Positions 17,695-25,780 of a stretch of DNA of 64,000 nucleotides are shown here, one piece after another. How positions within the stretch are numbered: position 1 is the first letter of the stretch; each line of letters begins with the position of its first letter. This DNA is from an uncultured Flavonifractor sp. Lineage in GTDB: Bacteria > Bacillota > Clostridia > Oscillospirales > Oscillospiraceae. The translations under genes were made by a program, and so were the position numbers. The notes beneath the pieces were generated by a model. It saw nothing but the letters and a program-made list of their open reading frames with translations. It did no database searches and was not told the origin of the DNA. The stretch lies in NCBI RefSeq assembly GCF_944383115.1, contig NZ_CALWOJ010000155.1, positions 41,667 to 105,666 of the forward strand, read 5' to 3'.

Positions 17695-19062
17695 TCAGAT
17701 TCCTTTCCTCAAAGCCTCATGCACCAGCGTTTTTCTTTCCCAGATTTTGCTTTTGAAGTAGATGAGTCCAACCAGGGCGGGCAGGATGGGCGAAAGGGCC
17801 TGGCCCAGATAGATTCCGGGAAAGCCCAAGGAGAGGGAAAAGGCCAGCAGCCACCCCACCGGCAGACGAACGGCCACCGCGTCCAGCAGGGCATTGACCA
17901 TGGCTACATGGGCCGCGCCCACACCGATGGCAAAGGAATCCAGCGTGTACATGGCGGCATAGACAAGGCTGTTAACCCCGCAGCACAGGCGCAGATACAG
18001 CACGCCAACCTGGATTACCTCCGCTCTGGTGCTGTCAAACAGGCGGATGAGAGGTTCCGCCAGAAGCTGGACTGTCACAACCACCACCCCTGTGACCGCA
18101 AGGTTCAGCAGCAATCCGGATCGCACCACCTGACGGGCCCGCCGGATCTGGCCGGCTCCCATGCACTGGCCCACCATGGCGGTAATTGCCTGGCCAATGG
18201 CCCAGCAGTGCATTCCGGCAAAGGTGTTGATCTTCAGACCTACGCCGGAGGCAGCGGCCACTGAGGTGCCAAATGGATTGAGCATCCCCGTCACCAGCAG
18301 GTAGGCTGTGTTTACCACCACCATTTGAATGGCGGCGGGCAGGCCCACCTTCAAAATAGCCAACAATATTTCCCGGCGGAACTCGATCTTCCTGAGGGAA
18401 ACGCTCCGCTGAAGCCGCCGCAGATAGACCAGCGAGCTTACAAAGGAAACGCCCTGGGCAGTGATCGTGGCCCATGCCGCGCCGGCCGTGCCCATGGAAC
18501 ACGGCCCTACCAGTAGCACATCCAGCAAAACATTGAGAATCGTGGCGACTCCTACAAAAAGGAGGGGCGTTTTGGAATCGCCCAGGCCTTTTAAAATGGA
18601 GCAAACTGTGTTGTAGCCAAAGACGAATACGGTCCCCCAGCAGATGATCTCCATATAGCCGCAGGCATCCGGATAGGCCTCCGCCGGAACATCCAGCGCC
18701 CGGAACAGAGACTCATAGACGGCAAGACCGAGCATGGTAACCACAACGGAGGCTGCCAGCGACAGGAGAAACAGCATTCCGATGGTGTCACGCGGTCCCT
18801 TTTGGTCGCCCGCCCCCTTGTACTGGGCCACCAAAACGCTCCCGCCCATGGTCAGGCCGATACAAAGGGAATTGATGATAAAGCACAGCATGGAGGCATT
18901 GCTGATGGCGGCCAGGCCGGTTTCGCCTACAATTTTTCCCACCACCAGCATATCCACCACATTGTAGAGGGCCTGCAGCAGATTGGACAGAAACAGCGGG
19001 AAGGCGAACCAAATCAGCTTTTTCGGTACGCTCCCGGTCAATAAGTTTTGTTCTTGGGTCAT
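17695..19062 (-). CDS. MATE family multidrug/toxin efflux transporter
   Basis: 455 residues with 12 predicted membrane helices in two similar halves (for example SNLLQALYNVVDMLVVGKIV in the first, and a matching GLKINTFAGMHCWAIGQAI in the second). MATE proteins export cationic drugs or metabolites by Na+ or H+ antiport. The ATG at 19062 follows AAGGAAGA. A leader region of about 290 bases with a small coding frame and terminators lies upstream, which suggests drug- or metabolite-induced attenuation. Confidence 0.9.
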   Translation of the reverse strand: MTQEQNLLTGSVPKKLIWFAFPLFLSNLLQALYNVVDMLVVGKIVGETGLAAISNASMLCFIINSLCIGLTMGGSVLVAQYKGAGDQKGPRDTIGMLFLLSLAASVVVTMLGLAVYESLFRALDVPAEAYPDACGYMEIICWGTVFVFGYNTVCSILKGLGDSKTPLLFVGVATILNVLLDVLLVGPCSMGTAGAAWATITAQGVSFVSSLVYLRRLQRSVSLRKIEFRREILLAILKVGLPAAIQMVVVNTAYLLVTGMLNPFGTSVAAASGVGLKINTFAGMHCWAIGQAITAMVGQCMGAGQIRRARQVVRSGLLLNLAVTGVVVVTVQLLAEPLIRLFDSTRAEVIQVGVLYLRLCCGVNSLVYAAMYTLDSFAIGVGAAHVAMVNALLDAVAVRLPVGWLLAFSLSLGFPGIYLGQALSPILPALVGLIYFKSKIWERKTLVHEALRKGI

Positions 19063-19079
19063 GTAACCATCTTCCTTTC

Positions 19080-19118
19080 AAAAAAGACAGAGGGCAGCAC
19101 AGTGCGGTGCGCCCTCTG
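19080..19118 (-). terminator. Leader terminator 2 upstream of the MATE gene
   Basis: On the minus strand CAGAGGGC / GCCCTCTG form a stem (arms 19111-19118 and 19088-19095) followed by TCTTTTTT. It lies only about 20 bases before the MATE start codon, so full read-through is needed for expression. Confidence 0.75.
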
Positions 19119-19142
19119 TTCCATCGCCCCTGAAATGGGCAT

Positions 19143-19177
19143 AACAAAAGGCCGCGGACAAAACATCGTCCGCGGCC
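19143..19177 (-). terminator. Leader terminator 1 upstream of the MATE gene
   Basis: On the minus strand GGCCGCGGAC / GTCCGCGGCC with an 8-base loop and then TTTTGTT. It lies between the leader frame and the MATE gene and is the second of at least two terminators in a row. Confidence 0.75.
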
Positions 19178-19260
19178 CAAAATAAACCATCTTGTCCTGT
19201 CAGTCTGCAAAAAGGGTACAACAGCCAAAGGCAGTGATTTCCTGCCCTGGCCTCCCGGTT

Positions 19261-19353
19261 TTACAGATTGACAGTCCGAAAAGGCTCCGCACAATGTTTT
19301 GTGGTATCCATTTGTACGGAGCCAAAATCAATACAGAATTTCCCGAATAACAT
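19261..19353 (-). CDS. Putative 30-residue leader peptide of the MATE gene
   Basis: An ATG at 19353, preceded by AGGTGAG, opens a frame of 30 codons ending in TAA at 19261; the peptide begins MLFGKFCIDFGSVQMDTT. Within the frame, GGCTCCG and CGGAGCC pair as a terminator-like hairpin, with TTTT just behind. CTGTCAATCTG at the end of the frame can pair with CAGACTGACAG at 19200-19210. Position and structures suggest ribosome-dependent attenuation as in known antibiotic-resistance leaders. That it is translated is inference. Confidence 0.5.
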   Translation of the reverse strand: MLFGKFCIDFGSVQMDTTKHCAEPFRTVNL

Positions 19354-19447
19354 CGTGCTCACCTCGCTTTGCTATTGTAAATCCTACACCATGCACCGCT
19401 GCCTGTCAATATCCGTCATGCCGGTGACAGCGGCCTGCTGTGTATGT

Positions 19448-19891
19448 TTATAGTTCCCTCTGCAGGCATATCATGTCCATCAGCCGCACCCCGCACTCAT
19501 AGATGGGGTGGTCGTAGTGGTCGATAAAAAAGTCCTTGATCAGATGGTGCCTGTGAAAGCCGCAGGCTTCATAAAACGGGATGGTGGACGGGCTGTCCCC
19601 AGTGCCCACCTGCAGCGCCGTATACTGCTCCTTGTAAGTTCGGACAAGGAACCCTATCATGGCTTTTCCGTAGCCTTTGCCCTGAAAGCCAGGCGCCACG
19701 GCGATGTTTTTCAGCTCCAGAATGCCATTTCCTTCATCGGTCACCACGCATTCAGCCTTAATGCCATCGTCCTCCAGCACATACATGGTTCCCCGCTCCA
19801 GATAGCGGTCGACCATGTCCTCCTGCTCGTCGGCCAGCAGCAGGAGATCCAGGTATCGTTTTTTGTCCGTTTCCACTTTTCTGATTTCCAT
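19448..19891 (-). CDS. GNAT family N-acetyltransferase
   Basis: 147 residues, starting at ATG 19891 behind GAGGA. The acetyl-CoA binding motif is visible in NIAVAPGFQGKGYGKAMIGF (Q/RxxGxG/A). The substrate is unknown. The frame extends upstream on paper, but that extension lies antisense to the WYL regulator gene and lacks a ribosome site. Confidence 0.85.
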   Translation of the reverse strand: MEIRKVETDKKRYLDLLLLADEQEDMVDRYLERGTMYVLEDDGIKAECVVTDEGNGILELKNIAVAPGFQGKGYGKAMIGFLVRTYKEQYTALQVGTGDSPSTIPFYEACGFHRHHLIKDFFIDHYDHPIYECGVRLMDMICLQREL

Positions 19892-19968
19892 AGGTGATCC
19901 ATCCTCGCCTGACGGTCTTGGTGGGACTATGATACCATACGGCATGAGCCTACGCAATTCTTTGAGAA

Positions 19969-20004
19969 ACATGACACACAGTTGTCGTGTTCCTGTGCTA
20001 TAAT
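19969..20004 (+). promoter_or_regulatory. Autoregulated promoter of the WYL regulator
   Basis: ACATGACA (19969-19976) and TGTCGTGT (19983-19990) form a dyad with one mismatch, immediately upstream of a perfect -10 TATAAT (19999-20004). Such dyads are typical operators of regulators of this family, so self-control is likely. Confidence 0.55.
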
Positions 20005-20035
20005 GCAAACAGAAATGCGAAAGGCGGTGCGTCCC

Positions 20036-20962
20036 ATGAAGATGGAGCGGCTCATCGGCATTCTGTCCATCCTGCTCCAGCGGGAGAAGGTCACCGCTCC
20101 CGAGCTGGCAGAGCAGTTCGAGGTATCCCGCCGAACCATCCAGCGGGACATTGAGTCCCTGTGCCGGGCGGGCATCCCCATCGCCACCGCCCAGGGTTCC
20201 GGGGGCGGCATCTCCATCATGGAGGGCTACCGGCTGGACCGGACGGTACTCACCGCCCCGGAGATGCAGGCCATTCTGGCGGGACTTAGAAGCCTGGACA
20301 GCGTCAGCGGTACCCGGCGCTATGCCCAGCTGATGGAAAAGCTGTCTGCTGGGACGGGCGGATTGGTGCCGGGCGGCGCCCACATGCTCATCGATCTCTC
20401 CTCCTGGTACAAGACCAGCCTGCCGCCCAAAATTGAACTGATCCAAAGGGCTATGGAGCAGCACCGCGCCATTCGCTTTACCTACTTCTCTCCCAAGGAG
20501 GAATCGGTGCGCACCGTTGAACCCTACTACTTGGTGTTCCACTGGTCCACCTGGTATGTGTGGGGCTGGTGCCGGGGCCGTAAGGATTTCCGCCTGTTCA
20601 AATTGAACCGCATGACGGACCTCGCTGCCGGCGAGCCCTTTGCGCCCCGGTACGCGCCCCTGCCCGACCTGGAGCCGGAGCGGGTTTTTCCCGTCAAGTA
20701 TCAGGTCACAGCCCTCTTTGCGTCCACCTGCCGGTGGCGGCTGGTGGAGGAGTACGGCGCAGACCGCTTCACTGTGGAGCCGGACGGCAGACTGCGCTTT
20801 ACCGGGGGCTTTCCCGATGCGGACAGCGTACTCAGCTGGATACTGACCTTCGGGGACAAGGCGGAATTACTGGAACCGGAAGAATTACGGGAACGGTTGA
20901 GGGAACTGACCGAAACACTGGCCCGCCGTTACCGAAAGGGGGATTCGTATGGCCTCTCATAA
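20036..20962 (+). CDS. HTH/WYL-domain transcriptional regulator (YafY-like)
   Basis: 308 residues from the ATG at 20036. An N-terminal winged HTH (RLIGILSILLQREKVTAPEL, then FEVSRRTIQRDIESLC) is followed by a WYL domain (around 140-220; FRLFKLNRMTDL) and a C-terminal extension. WYL proteins sense nucleic acids or small ligands. It starts a run with TfoX-like, GyrI-like and SRPBCC proteins, overlapping the next gene by 14 bases. A longer frame from 19982 would begin within the operator and is rejected. Confidence 0.85.
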   Translation: MKMERLIGILSILLQREKVTAPELAEQFEVSRRTIQRDIESLCRAGIPIATAQGSGGGISIMEGYRLDRTVLTAPEMQAILAGLRSLDSVSGTRRYAQLMEKLSAGTGGLVPGGAHMLIDLSSWYKTSLPPKIELIQRAMEQHRAIRFTYFSPKEESVRTVEPYYLVFHWSTWYVWGWCRGRKDFRLFKLNRMTDLAAGEPFAPRYAPLPDLEPERVFPVKYQVTALFASTCRWRLVEEYGADRFTVEPDGRLRFTGGFPDADSVLSWILTFGDKAELLEPEELRERLRELTETLARRYRKGDSYGLS

Positions 20963-21269
20963 GGACTTTGTGGACTATGTGGCCGAGCAGTTGCGGGAGG
21001 CAGGCGCCATCCGCAGCCGGAAGATGTTCGGCGAGTACGGCCTCTACTGCGACGATGTGTTCTTCGCCGTCATCTGCGACGACCAGCTTTTTATGAAGGT
21101 CACCCCGGTGGGGGAGACGGCCTTTCCCAATCTGCCCAAGGCCCCGCCCTATGAGGGAGCCAGGGACTACATCTGGGTGGAGGATGTGGACGACCGGGAC
21201 ACCATGACTGCCCTCACCCGCCTCACCTGTCTGGCCCTCCAGGCCCAGCCCAAGAAAGGGAGGAAATGA
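20949..21269 (+). CDS. TfoX N-terminal-domain protein
   Basis: 106 residues with the TfoX/Sxy N-terminal fold (RSRKMFGEYGLYCDDVFFAV, DQLFMKVTP). In gamma-proteobacteria full-length TfoX controls competence, but stand-alone domains in Clostridia are uncharacterised. It overlaps the WYL gene and is likely co-translated with it. Confidence 0.8.
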   Translation: MASHKDFVDYVAEQLREAGAIRSRKMFGEYGLYCDDVFFAVICDDQLFMKVTPVGETAFPNLPKAPPYEGARDYIWVEDVDDRDTMTALTRLTCLALQAQPKKGRK

Positions 21270-21271
21270 CC

Positions 21272-21907
21272 ATGGCCTTTGACTACAAGAAGGAGTACAA
21301 GGAATTCTATCTGCCCCCCAGAACGCCGGGCATCGTCACGGTGCCCGCCATGAGCTTCCTGGCGGTGCGGGGCCAGGGCGATCCCAATGAGGAAACCGGC
21401 GCCTACAAGCAGGCCCTGGAGCTGCTCTACGCGGTAGCCTACACCATTAAAATGAGCAAGATGGGCAAGCACAGGCTGGAGGGCTACTTCGACTATGTGG
21501 TGCCGCCCCTGGAGGGCCTTTGGTGGCAGGAGGGTGTCCATGGGGTGGATTACATCCACAAGGAAGCGTTTCAGTGGATCTCCCTCATCCGCCTGCCGGA
21601 GTTTGTGACGGAAGAAGTCTTTGATTGGGCCGTCCGGGAGGCCGCGGAGAAAAAGCAGCGGGACTTCTCCAAGGTGGAGTTCTTCCCCTGGGAGGAGGGT
21701 CTGTGTGTCCAGTGTATGCACATCGGCCCCTACGACAATGAGCCCGCCACCGTGGCGGCCATGGATGAATACGCCAAATCCCAAGGCTACGAGCTGGATT
21801 TCAGCCAGGGCCGGTTTCATCACGAGATCTATTTGAGCGATGTACGGCGGTGCAAACCGGAAAAGCTGAAAACCGTCATCCGGCAGCCCATTAAACGGGC
21901 AGAGTGA
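21272..21907 (+). CDS. GyrI-like small-molecule-binding protein
   Basis: 211 residues. The start MAFDYKKEYKEFYLP and the block PAMSFLAVRGQGDPNEETGA are typical of stand-alone GyrI-like (SOUL/AraC-effector) proteins in Firmicutes. The fold binds or hydrolyses small cationic compounds. The ATG at 21272 is preferred over that at 21266, which is only two bases from GGGAGG. A role in drug sensing with the WYL protein is possible but not shown. Confidence 0.8.
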   Translation: MAFDYKKEYKEFYLPPRTPGIVTVPAMSFLAVRGQGDPNEETGAYKQALELLYAVAYTIKMSKMGKHRLEGYFDYVVPPLEGLWWQEGVHGVDYIHKEAFQWISLIRLPEFVTEEVFDWAVREAAEKKQRDFSKVEFFPWEEGLCVQCMHIGPYDNEPATVAAMDEYAKSQGYELDFSQGRFHHEIYLSDVRRCKPEKLKTVIRQPIKRAE

Positions 21908-21939
21908 GGAAGAAGATGGGCGTTGAAGGGAGCATTGGT

Positions 21940-22335
21940 ATGGCAACTTCCAGGGTGACAGAGTATTTTCCTTGCCCGGTGGAGCAGGTGTGGCGGACCG
22001 TGACCGACCTTTCCCATACCGCCTGGCGCAGCGATTTGGCTCGGGTGGATATTCTGGACGCAATTCATTTTGTGGAGCATACCAAGAGCGGCTATGCTAC
22101 TCACTTTACCGTCACGGCCTGTGAGCCGCCGCTGCGCTGGGCCTTCACCATGGAAAACGGCAATATGTCCGGTTCCTGGGAGGGATTCTTCCAGGCAGCG
22201 GAGGGCGGTACCCGGCTCCATTGTACCGAAACTGTCAACGCCAAACGCTGGTGGATGCGCCCCTTTGTCCCCGGCTATCTGAAGCGTCAGCAGAAACTTT
22301 ATTTGGATGATTTGCGGAAGGAATTGCTGAAATAG
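21940..22335 (+). CDS. SRPBCC (START-like) family protein
   Basis: 131 residues from the ATG at 21940, which follows GAAGGGAG by 7 bases. VTEYFPCPVEQVWRTVTDLS and the later GSWEGFFQAAEGGTRLHCTE are typical of the polyketide-cyclase/START-like hydrophobic-ligand-binding fold. Ligand and role are unknown. An in-frame GTG at 21904 overlaps the previous stop and is less likely. Confidence 0.75.
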   Translation: MATSRVTEYFPCPVEQVWRTVTDLSHTAWRSDLARVDILDAIHFVEHTKSGYATHFTVTACEPPLRWAFTMENGNMSGSWEGFFQAAEGGTRLHCTETVNAKRWWMRPFVPGYLKRQQKLYLDDLRKELLK

Positions 22336-22407
22336 TCTGTGTTACTTTGCATTGCTTGCGGCAACGGGCCATTCTCCCTACAATGTGAGCGAAAGGAGTG
22401 AGCCCAC

Positions 22408-22917
22408 ATGTTAAACGAAAACATCAAAGCCATCCGGAAATCCAAGGGCCTTTCCCAGCAGGAGCTGGCGGTTAAGCTGAATGTGGTGCGGCAGACCATC
22501 TCCAAATGGGAGCAGGGCCTGTCCGTCCCGGATTCTGATCTGTTGATCTCCCTGTCGGAAGCCCTTGAGACACCTGTGAGTACGTTGCTTGGAGAGACGG
22601 TGATGGAGGCGGAGGTGGATGCGGTCAAAGCGCTCTCCGAAAAGCTGGAGATCATCAATTTGCAGCTTGCGCGGAGAAAGGTGATGCGAAGAGCAATCCT
22701 CCTTTGGCTGCTCATCGCATTATGCGCCGGCATTGTGATCATTGCCGCGATCTTGTTCGTGGGGAACAGTTTTTACCTGGGATGGGATTACAGTGCCCCG
22801 GAGACCGCCGTCATGGGCGTGGCCATTCACGCTTTTGAATGGGGCTTTGTCCGTCTGGCCCCCTTTGCCCTGATTGCGGCGCTGGCGGGCGTTTTTATGA
22901 CCCGGAAAAGAACATGA
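22408..22917 (+). CDS. XRE regulator with membrane anchor
   Basis: 169 residues: Cro/C1 HTH (IKAIRKSKGLSQQELAVKLN, VVRQTISKWEQG) at 5-60, then two hydrophobic helices at about 97-117 and 150-162. HTH proteins of this design are common in Clostridia and are probably membrane-tethered regulators. AAAGGAG precedes the ATG. Confidence 0.85.
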   Translation: MLNENIKAIRKSKGLSQQELAVKLNVVRQTISKWEQGLSVPDSDLLISLSEALETPVSTLLGETVMEAEVDAVKALSEKLEIINLQLARRKVMRRAILLWLLIALCAGIVIIAAILFVGNSFYLGWDYSAPETAVMGVAIHAFEWGFVRLAPFALIAALAGVFMTRKRT

Positions 22918-22956
22918 AGTATTTTTCAAAAGAAGTAAAGCAGGGAGGCGGCTACT

Positions 22957-23370
22957 GTGCCTGAGATGGTGCCAAGCGCGGAGCAGATGACAACGTTAGT
23001 TGGGAAGCCCCTATATGAGATCTGGACGCAGCTGTGCGCCCGGATCGACGGGAACTATGATATGGAGTGCTTGTGGGGCAGCGGCGGGAAAGCGTGGACC
23101 TATGAATATAAATACCGCCGGGGCGGCAAAACCCTTTGCGCACTCTATGCCAGAGAACACCGCATCGGGTTTATGGTCATCCTGGGCAGGGAGGAGCGTT
23201 TGAAATTCGAGAAGGACAGGGAGCATTACGCTCCGGAAGTGCAAACCATTTATGATGAAACGCCAACTTACCGCGATGGAAAATGGCTGATGTTTGAGCC
23301 GGTGGACACCTCGTTGTTTGGGGATTTTATCCGGCTGCTGGCCATCAAACGGAAACCGAATAGGAAATAG
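22957..23370 (+). CDS. DUF3788 family protein
   Basis: 137 residues, GTG start behind GGGAGG. The blocks LYEIWTQLCARIDGNYDMEC, WTYEYKYRRGGKTLCALY and FMVILGREERLKFE match the DUF3788 family, small cytosolic proteins of unknown function. It ends at a hairpin shared with the convergent pseudogene. Confidence 0.75.
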   Translation: MPEMVPSAEQMTTLVGKPLYEIWTQLCARIDGNYDMECLWGSGGKAWTYEYKYRRGGKTLCALYAREHRIGFMVILGREERLKFEKDREHYAPEVQTIYDETPTYRDGKWLMFEPVDTSLFGDFIRLLAIKRKPNRK

Positions 23371-23371
23371 A

Positions 23372-23404
23372 GGCAGTCCCCCGGTCAAATACCGGGGGAC
23401 TGCC
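23372..23404. terminator. Hairpin between DUF3788 gene and convergent pseudogene
   Basis: GGCAGTCCCCCGGT / ACCGGGGGACTGCC, a 14-bp perfect stem with a 5-base loop. The T-rich tail (CTTATCCTTATTTT) on the plus side is imperfect. Confidence 0.65.
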
Positions 23405-23410
23405 TTATCC

Positions 23411-24123
23411 TTATTTTACCCAATACACCACGGCGTCCCGCAAAAAGCGGGCGCAGCCGGACAGATGTTTATCGTAGTAGGCGGTGAACCGCTCGTCCAT
23501 CACGTAGAGTTCCGCAATCCCCCGGTGCCTGGCCGGATCGTACCGGTTCCCGGTGATGGTGAGCCACCGGCGGTGGAGGGCGGTGATTTCCTTGCCCGCC
23601 TCACTCTCCGGGGACAGACCGGCCTGGACGGCGGCCTCCAGACGCTCCTGGATCTTCCGGCCCAGGTCCGTCCACTCCTGATACTACGCCTGGGTCAGGT
23701 TCATCACTGCGGCGTTAGCCTCGTCCACCTCTTTGTCGCCATACTTGGCCCGGATCTCTGCTCCGTAAGAAGCTTCGTTGTGGGCTACCGTGCGCTGCTT
23801 GAACACCTCAAATTTCTGCTCGTCGCTCATGATCTCGTTCCTTTCTTCCGCTCCGATGGTGTCTCTCACCGACCGGATGAGCTGTTCCAGCCGCGCCAAA
23901 AATTCCGCCGCCGGGATCCCGTCCATCTGGGCGTGGTGGAACTGGAAGGACATGGGCGGGGTGGCGCGCAGCCACTTTTTCCGGTATTTGCCCCAGATGA
24001 GGAAGGGGTTATTGTAGCATCCGGCGTAGATGTTTACATCAGGGTCACCATGGGCATGGGGGCCTTCATCCACAGCTCAAAGGCCAGCGCCCGGGAGGTG
24101 CTTTTTGGATCTACTTCTTTCAT
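23411..24123 (-). pseudogene. Decayed CAT-like acetyltransferase joined to TipAS domain
   Basis: Reading on the minus strand from 24123, the start (KEVDPKSTSRALAFELWMK, then APMPMVTL) is that of a chloramphenicol-acetyltransferase-like protein. It then jumps, with a frameshift, to the C-terminal part (NNPFLIWGKYRKKW, FQFHHAQMDGIPAAEFL with the catalytic HHAQMDG). About 130 residues are missing. The frame continues into a TipAS drug-binding domain beginning at Met 23830 (SDEQKFEVFKQ), which has an in-frame TAG at 23684 in place of the expected GAG or GAA. After it, the domain runs on to TAA at 23411. Both parts are therefore broken. TipAS domains normally bind thiopeptide-like drugs. Confidence 0.75.
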
Positions 24124-24295
24124 GTTGTTCTCCGTCCTGTTTATAAGGTGCGGTTTGGTTGGCCGTGGTAAGTAATCGATATCATACCATAGCGTCTTGC
24201 GGTCGGCAACCGATGCCTATGTTGCGAAGCCGGAACTTGTGGTATAATAGTCGCAAAGCAATTTACACACTGGAATATCACAAGGAGGGATTGCT

Positions 24296-24856
24296 ATGCG
24301 CAAGAATTTTGGAGCCAAGCCCTGGACCTATCCCCAGCCGGTTTTTATCCTGGCCGCATACGATGAAGACGGCACCCCTAACGCCATGAACGCGGCCTGG
24401 GGTGGCATCAGCGAGGATAAAGAGCTGAGTATGTGCATCAGTCAAGGTCATAAAACCACCGCCAACATCATGGCCCGCAAGGCGTTTACCGTGAGCATGG
24501 CCACGGCGGAGCAGGCGGTGGCCTGCGACTATGTTGGGATTGAGTCCGGCAACAAGGTGGCGGACAAGGTGGCAAAGGCCGGCTGGCACACCACAAAGTC
24601 GGAATTTGTGGACGCCCCCCTCATCGACGAGCTTCCTATGGCGGTGGAGTGCCGCCTGGTGAGCTACGACCCGGAGAGCTGCCGTCTGGTGGGAGAGATC
24701 GTCAATGTAAGCGCCGACGAGTCTGTGCTGGATGAAACTGGAAAGATTGACCCGGACAAGCTGCGGCCCATTACATTTGACCCCATCCACAATGCATACC
24801 GTGTGCTGGGCGAAAAGGTCGCCAATGCTTTCCAGGACGGTGCGAAGCTGAGGTAA
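24296..24856 (+). CDS. Flavin reductase-family protein
   Basis: 186 residues, split-barrel FMN-binding family (PQPVFILAAYDEDGTPNAMN, AAWGGISEDKELSMCISQGH). It belongs to the same broad family as 6390-6956 but with little similarity. Single-gene unit, AAGGAGG before the ATG, terminator behind. Electron acceptor unknown. Confidence 0.82.
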   Translation: MRKNFGAKPWTYPQPVFILAAYDEDGTPNAMNAAWGGISEDKELSMCISQGHKTTANIMARKAFTVSMATAEQAVACDYVGIESGNKVADKVAKAGWHTTKSEFVDAPLIDELPMAVECRLVSYDPESCRLVGEIVNVSADESVLDETGKIDPDKLRPITFDPIHNAYRVLGEKVANAFQDGAKLR

Positions 24857-24880
24857 TTGCTGAATTTTATCCCGGGCGTG

Positions 24881-24920
24881 AATGAGGGACGGAGGTCACA
24901 CCTCCGCCCCTCATTTTTTT
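24881..24920 (+). terminator. Terminator after flavin reductase gene
   Basis: AATGAGGG-ACGGAGGT and ACCTCCG-CCCCTCATT pair around a short loop, followed by seven T. Confidence 0.85.
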
Positions 24921-24955
24921 AACATCAGATTATTGCCGTCCTCCGCTGTTTGCGG

Positions 24956-25207
24956 TTATCCGTGCTTATTTGATTTCTTGTTCCAGACTGTCAAACTCCT
25001 GCGTTGCAAAAACTCGCCCAATGTAATATCCAAGCCGTCGCAGATCATCTTGATGGTCAACAGCTTTGGATTCTGGCTCTTTCCATAGAGGATGTTCTTC
25101 ACGCTGGACGGCGGCAACGCTGCGAGGCTGGATAGTTTGTTGATGCTGATATTCCGTTCACCGCACAACTCCAAAATGCGGTTTCTGACCGCAGTCACCG
25201 TGTCCAC
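24956..25207 (-). CDS. XRE-type HTH regulator, chromosomal copy
   Basis: 83 residues from GTG 25207, which follows GGAGGTGAG. It has a complete HTH (NRILELCGERNISINKLSSL, then PPSSVKNILYGKSQNPKLLT). It is a paralogue of the regulator at 57643 (shared pattern ILxLCxE, K/EKSQNP, KxxCDGLDI). Like that copy it is divergent from an SLOG-type gene, which is broken here. Confidence 0.85.
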   Translation of the reverse strand: MDTVTAVRNRILELCGERNISINKLSSLAALPPSSVKNILYGKSQNPKLLTIKMICDGLDITLGEFLQRRSLTVWNKKSNKHG

Positions 25208-25284
25208 GCGCTCACCTCCTCCAAATTTTCTTGCTATTAGCATATCCAATCTGGATGGACTTTGTAGGCTACGCGTGCTACTAT

Positions 25285-25302
25285 TAGGCTATACATAGCC
25301 TA
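25285..25302. promoter_or_regulatory. Candidate operator in the XRE/SLOG intergenic region
   Basis: TAGGCTATACATAGCCTA is a perfect 7-bp dyad around TACA, with a related GTAGGCTACGCGTGCTAC just to its left (25264-25281). It lies between the divergent XRE and SLOG starts, as in the intact paralogous pair on the island. Confidence 0.55.
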
Positions 25303-25318
25303 TTGGAGTGTGCAAGCA

Positions 25319-25472
25319 ATGGGATGGACATGTACATTTTTCGGCCACCGGGACTGTCCGGCGGCCATCCAGCCGAAGCTGCGGGCGGTGGTAGTGGAGC
25401 TGATTGAGCGGCGCGGCCCAATTCGCGGAGAAGGCCGTCCGGCAGGGAAAGACCGTCCTCAATTTAGCATAA
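25319..25472 (+). pseudogene. SLOG-type gene with internal deletion
   Basis: The first 30 codons (TFFGHRDCPAAIQPKLRAVV) match the N-terminus of the intact protein at 58017. The sequence then jumps to the last codons (AQFAEKAVRQGKTVLNLA, TAA at 25470) in another frame. About 270 bases are lost. The remnant directly abuts the tRNA-Ala terminator copy at the left island edge. Confidence 0.8.
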
Positions 25473-25506
25473 AAAAGACTTGAAACCGAAGTTTCAAGTC
25501 TTTTTT
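25471..25506 (-). terminator. Displaced terminator of tRNA-Ala
   Basis: AAAAAAGACTTGAAAC / GTTTCAAGTCTTTTTT around CGAA; nearly identical to the terminator next to the intact tRNA at 60178. It was the original transcription end of the tRNA before the island inserted. Confidence 0.85.
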
Positions 25507-25507
25507 C

Positions 25508-25556
25508 TTGGTGGAGATAAGCGGGATCGAACCGCTGACCTCTTGAATGCCATTCA
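25508..25556 (-). repeat. Left attachment repeat: 3' part of tRNA-Ala
   Basis: 49 bases identical to 60227-60275, containing the 3' 48 bases of tRNA-Ala(GGC) from the anticodon stem to CCA. The sequence diverges directly after the anticodon arm (here TGCCCTC, in the intact gene AGCGCTC). This is the classic mark of integration into a tRNA gene. Confidence 0.9.
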
Positions 25557-25645
25557 TGCCCTCATTCACTTTTCCAGAAAAACGGGCCGGAAAGGGCCCG
25601 TTTTTCCTGGTTTTTTACCCCCTTTTGGAGAGACAGTTCGGAGCA

Positions 25646-25663
25646 ATTCCACTCGGATTCCAC
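25646..25663 (+). repeat. Left-end ATTCCAC pair (putative integrase arm sites)
   Basis: ATTCCAC occurs at 25646 and 25657, 11 bp apart, 90-107 bp inside the left attachment repeat. The right end carries the same motif with the same spacing at 60045-60122. Confidence 0.55.
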
Positions 25664-25780
25664 TTTTTTCGGGGGCCGTTTTGGAGGTGGGAATGGCAGA
25701 CAAAATTTCCCCCGCTTTCGGAGAGTGGGGAAGGGTGCAAAGCCTTGCAGCATCAGACTTTTGCGTTTTTCCGAAGAAAC

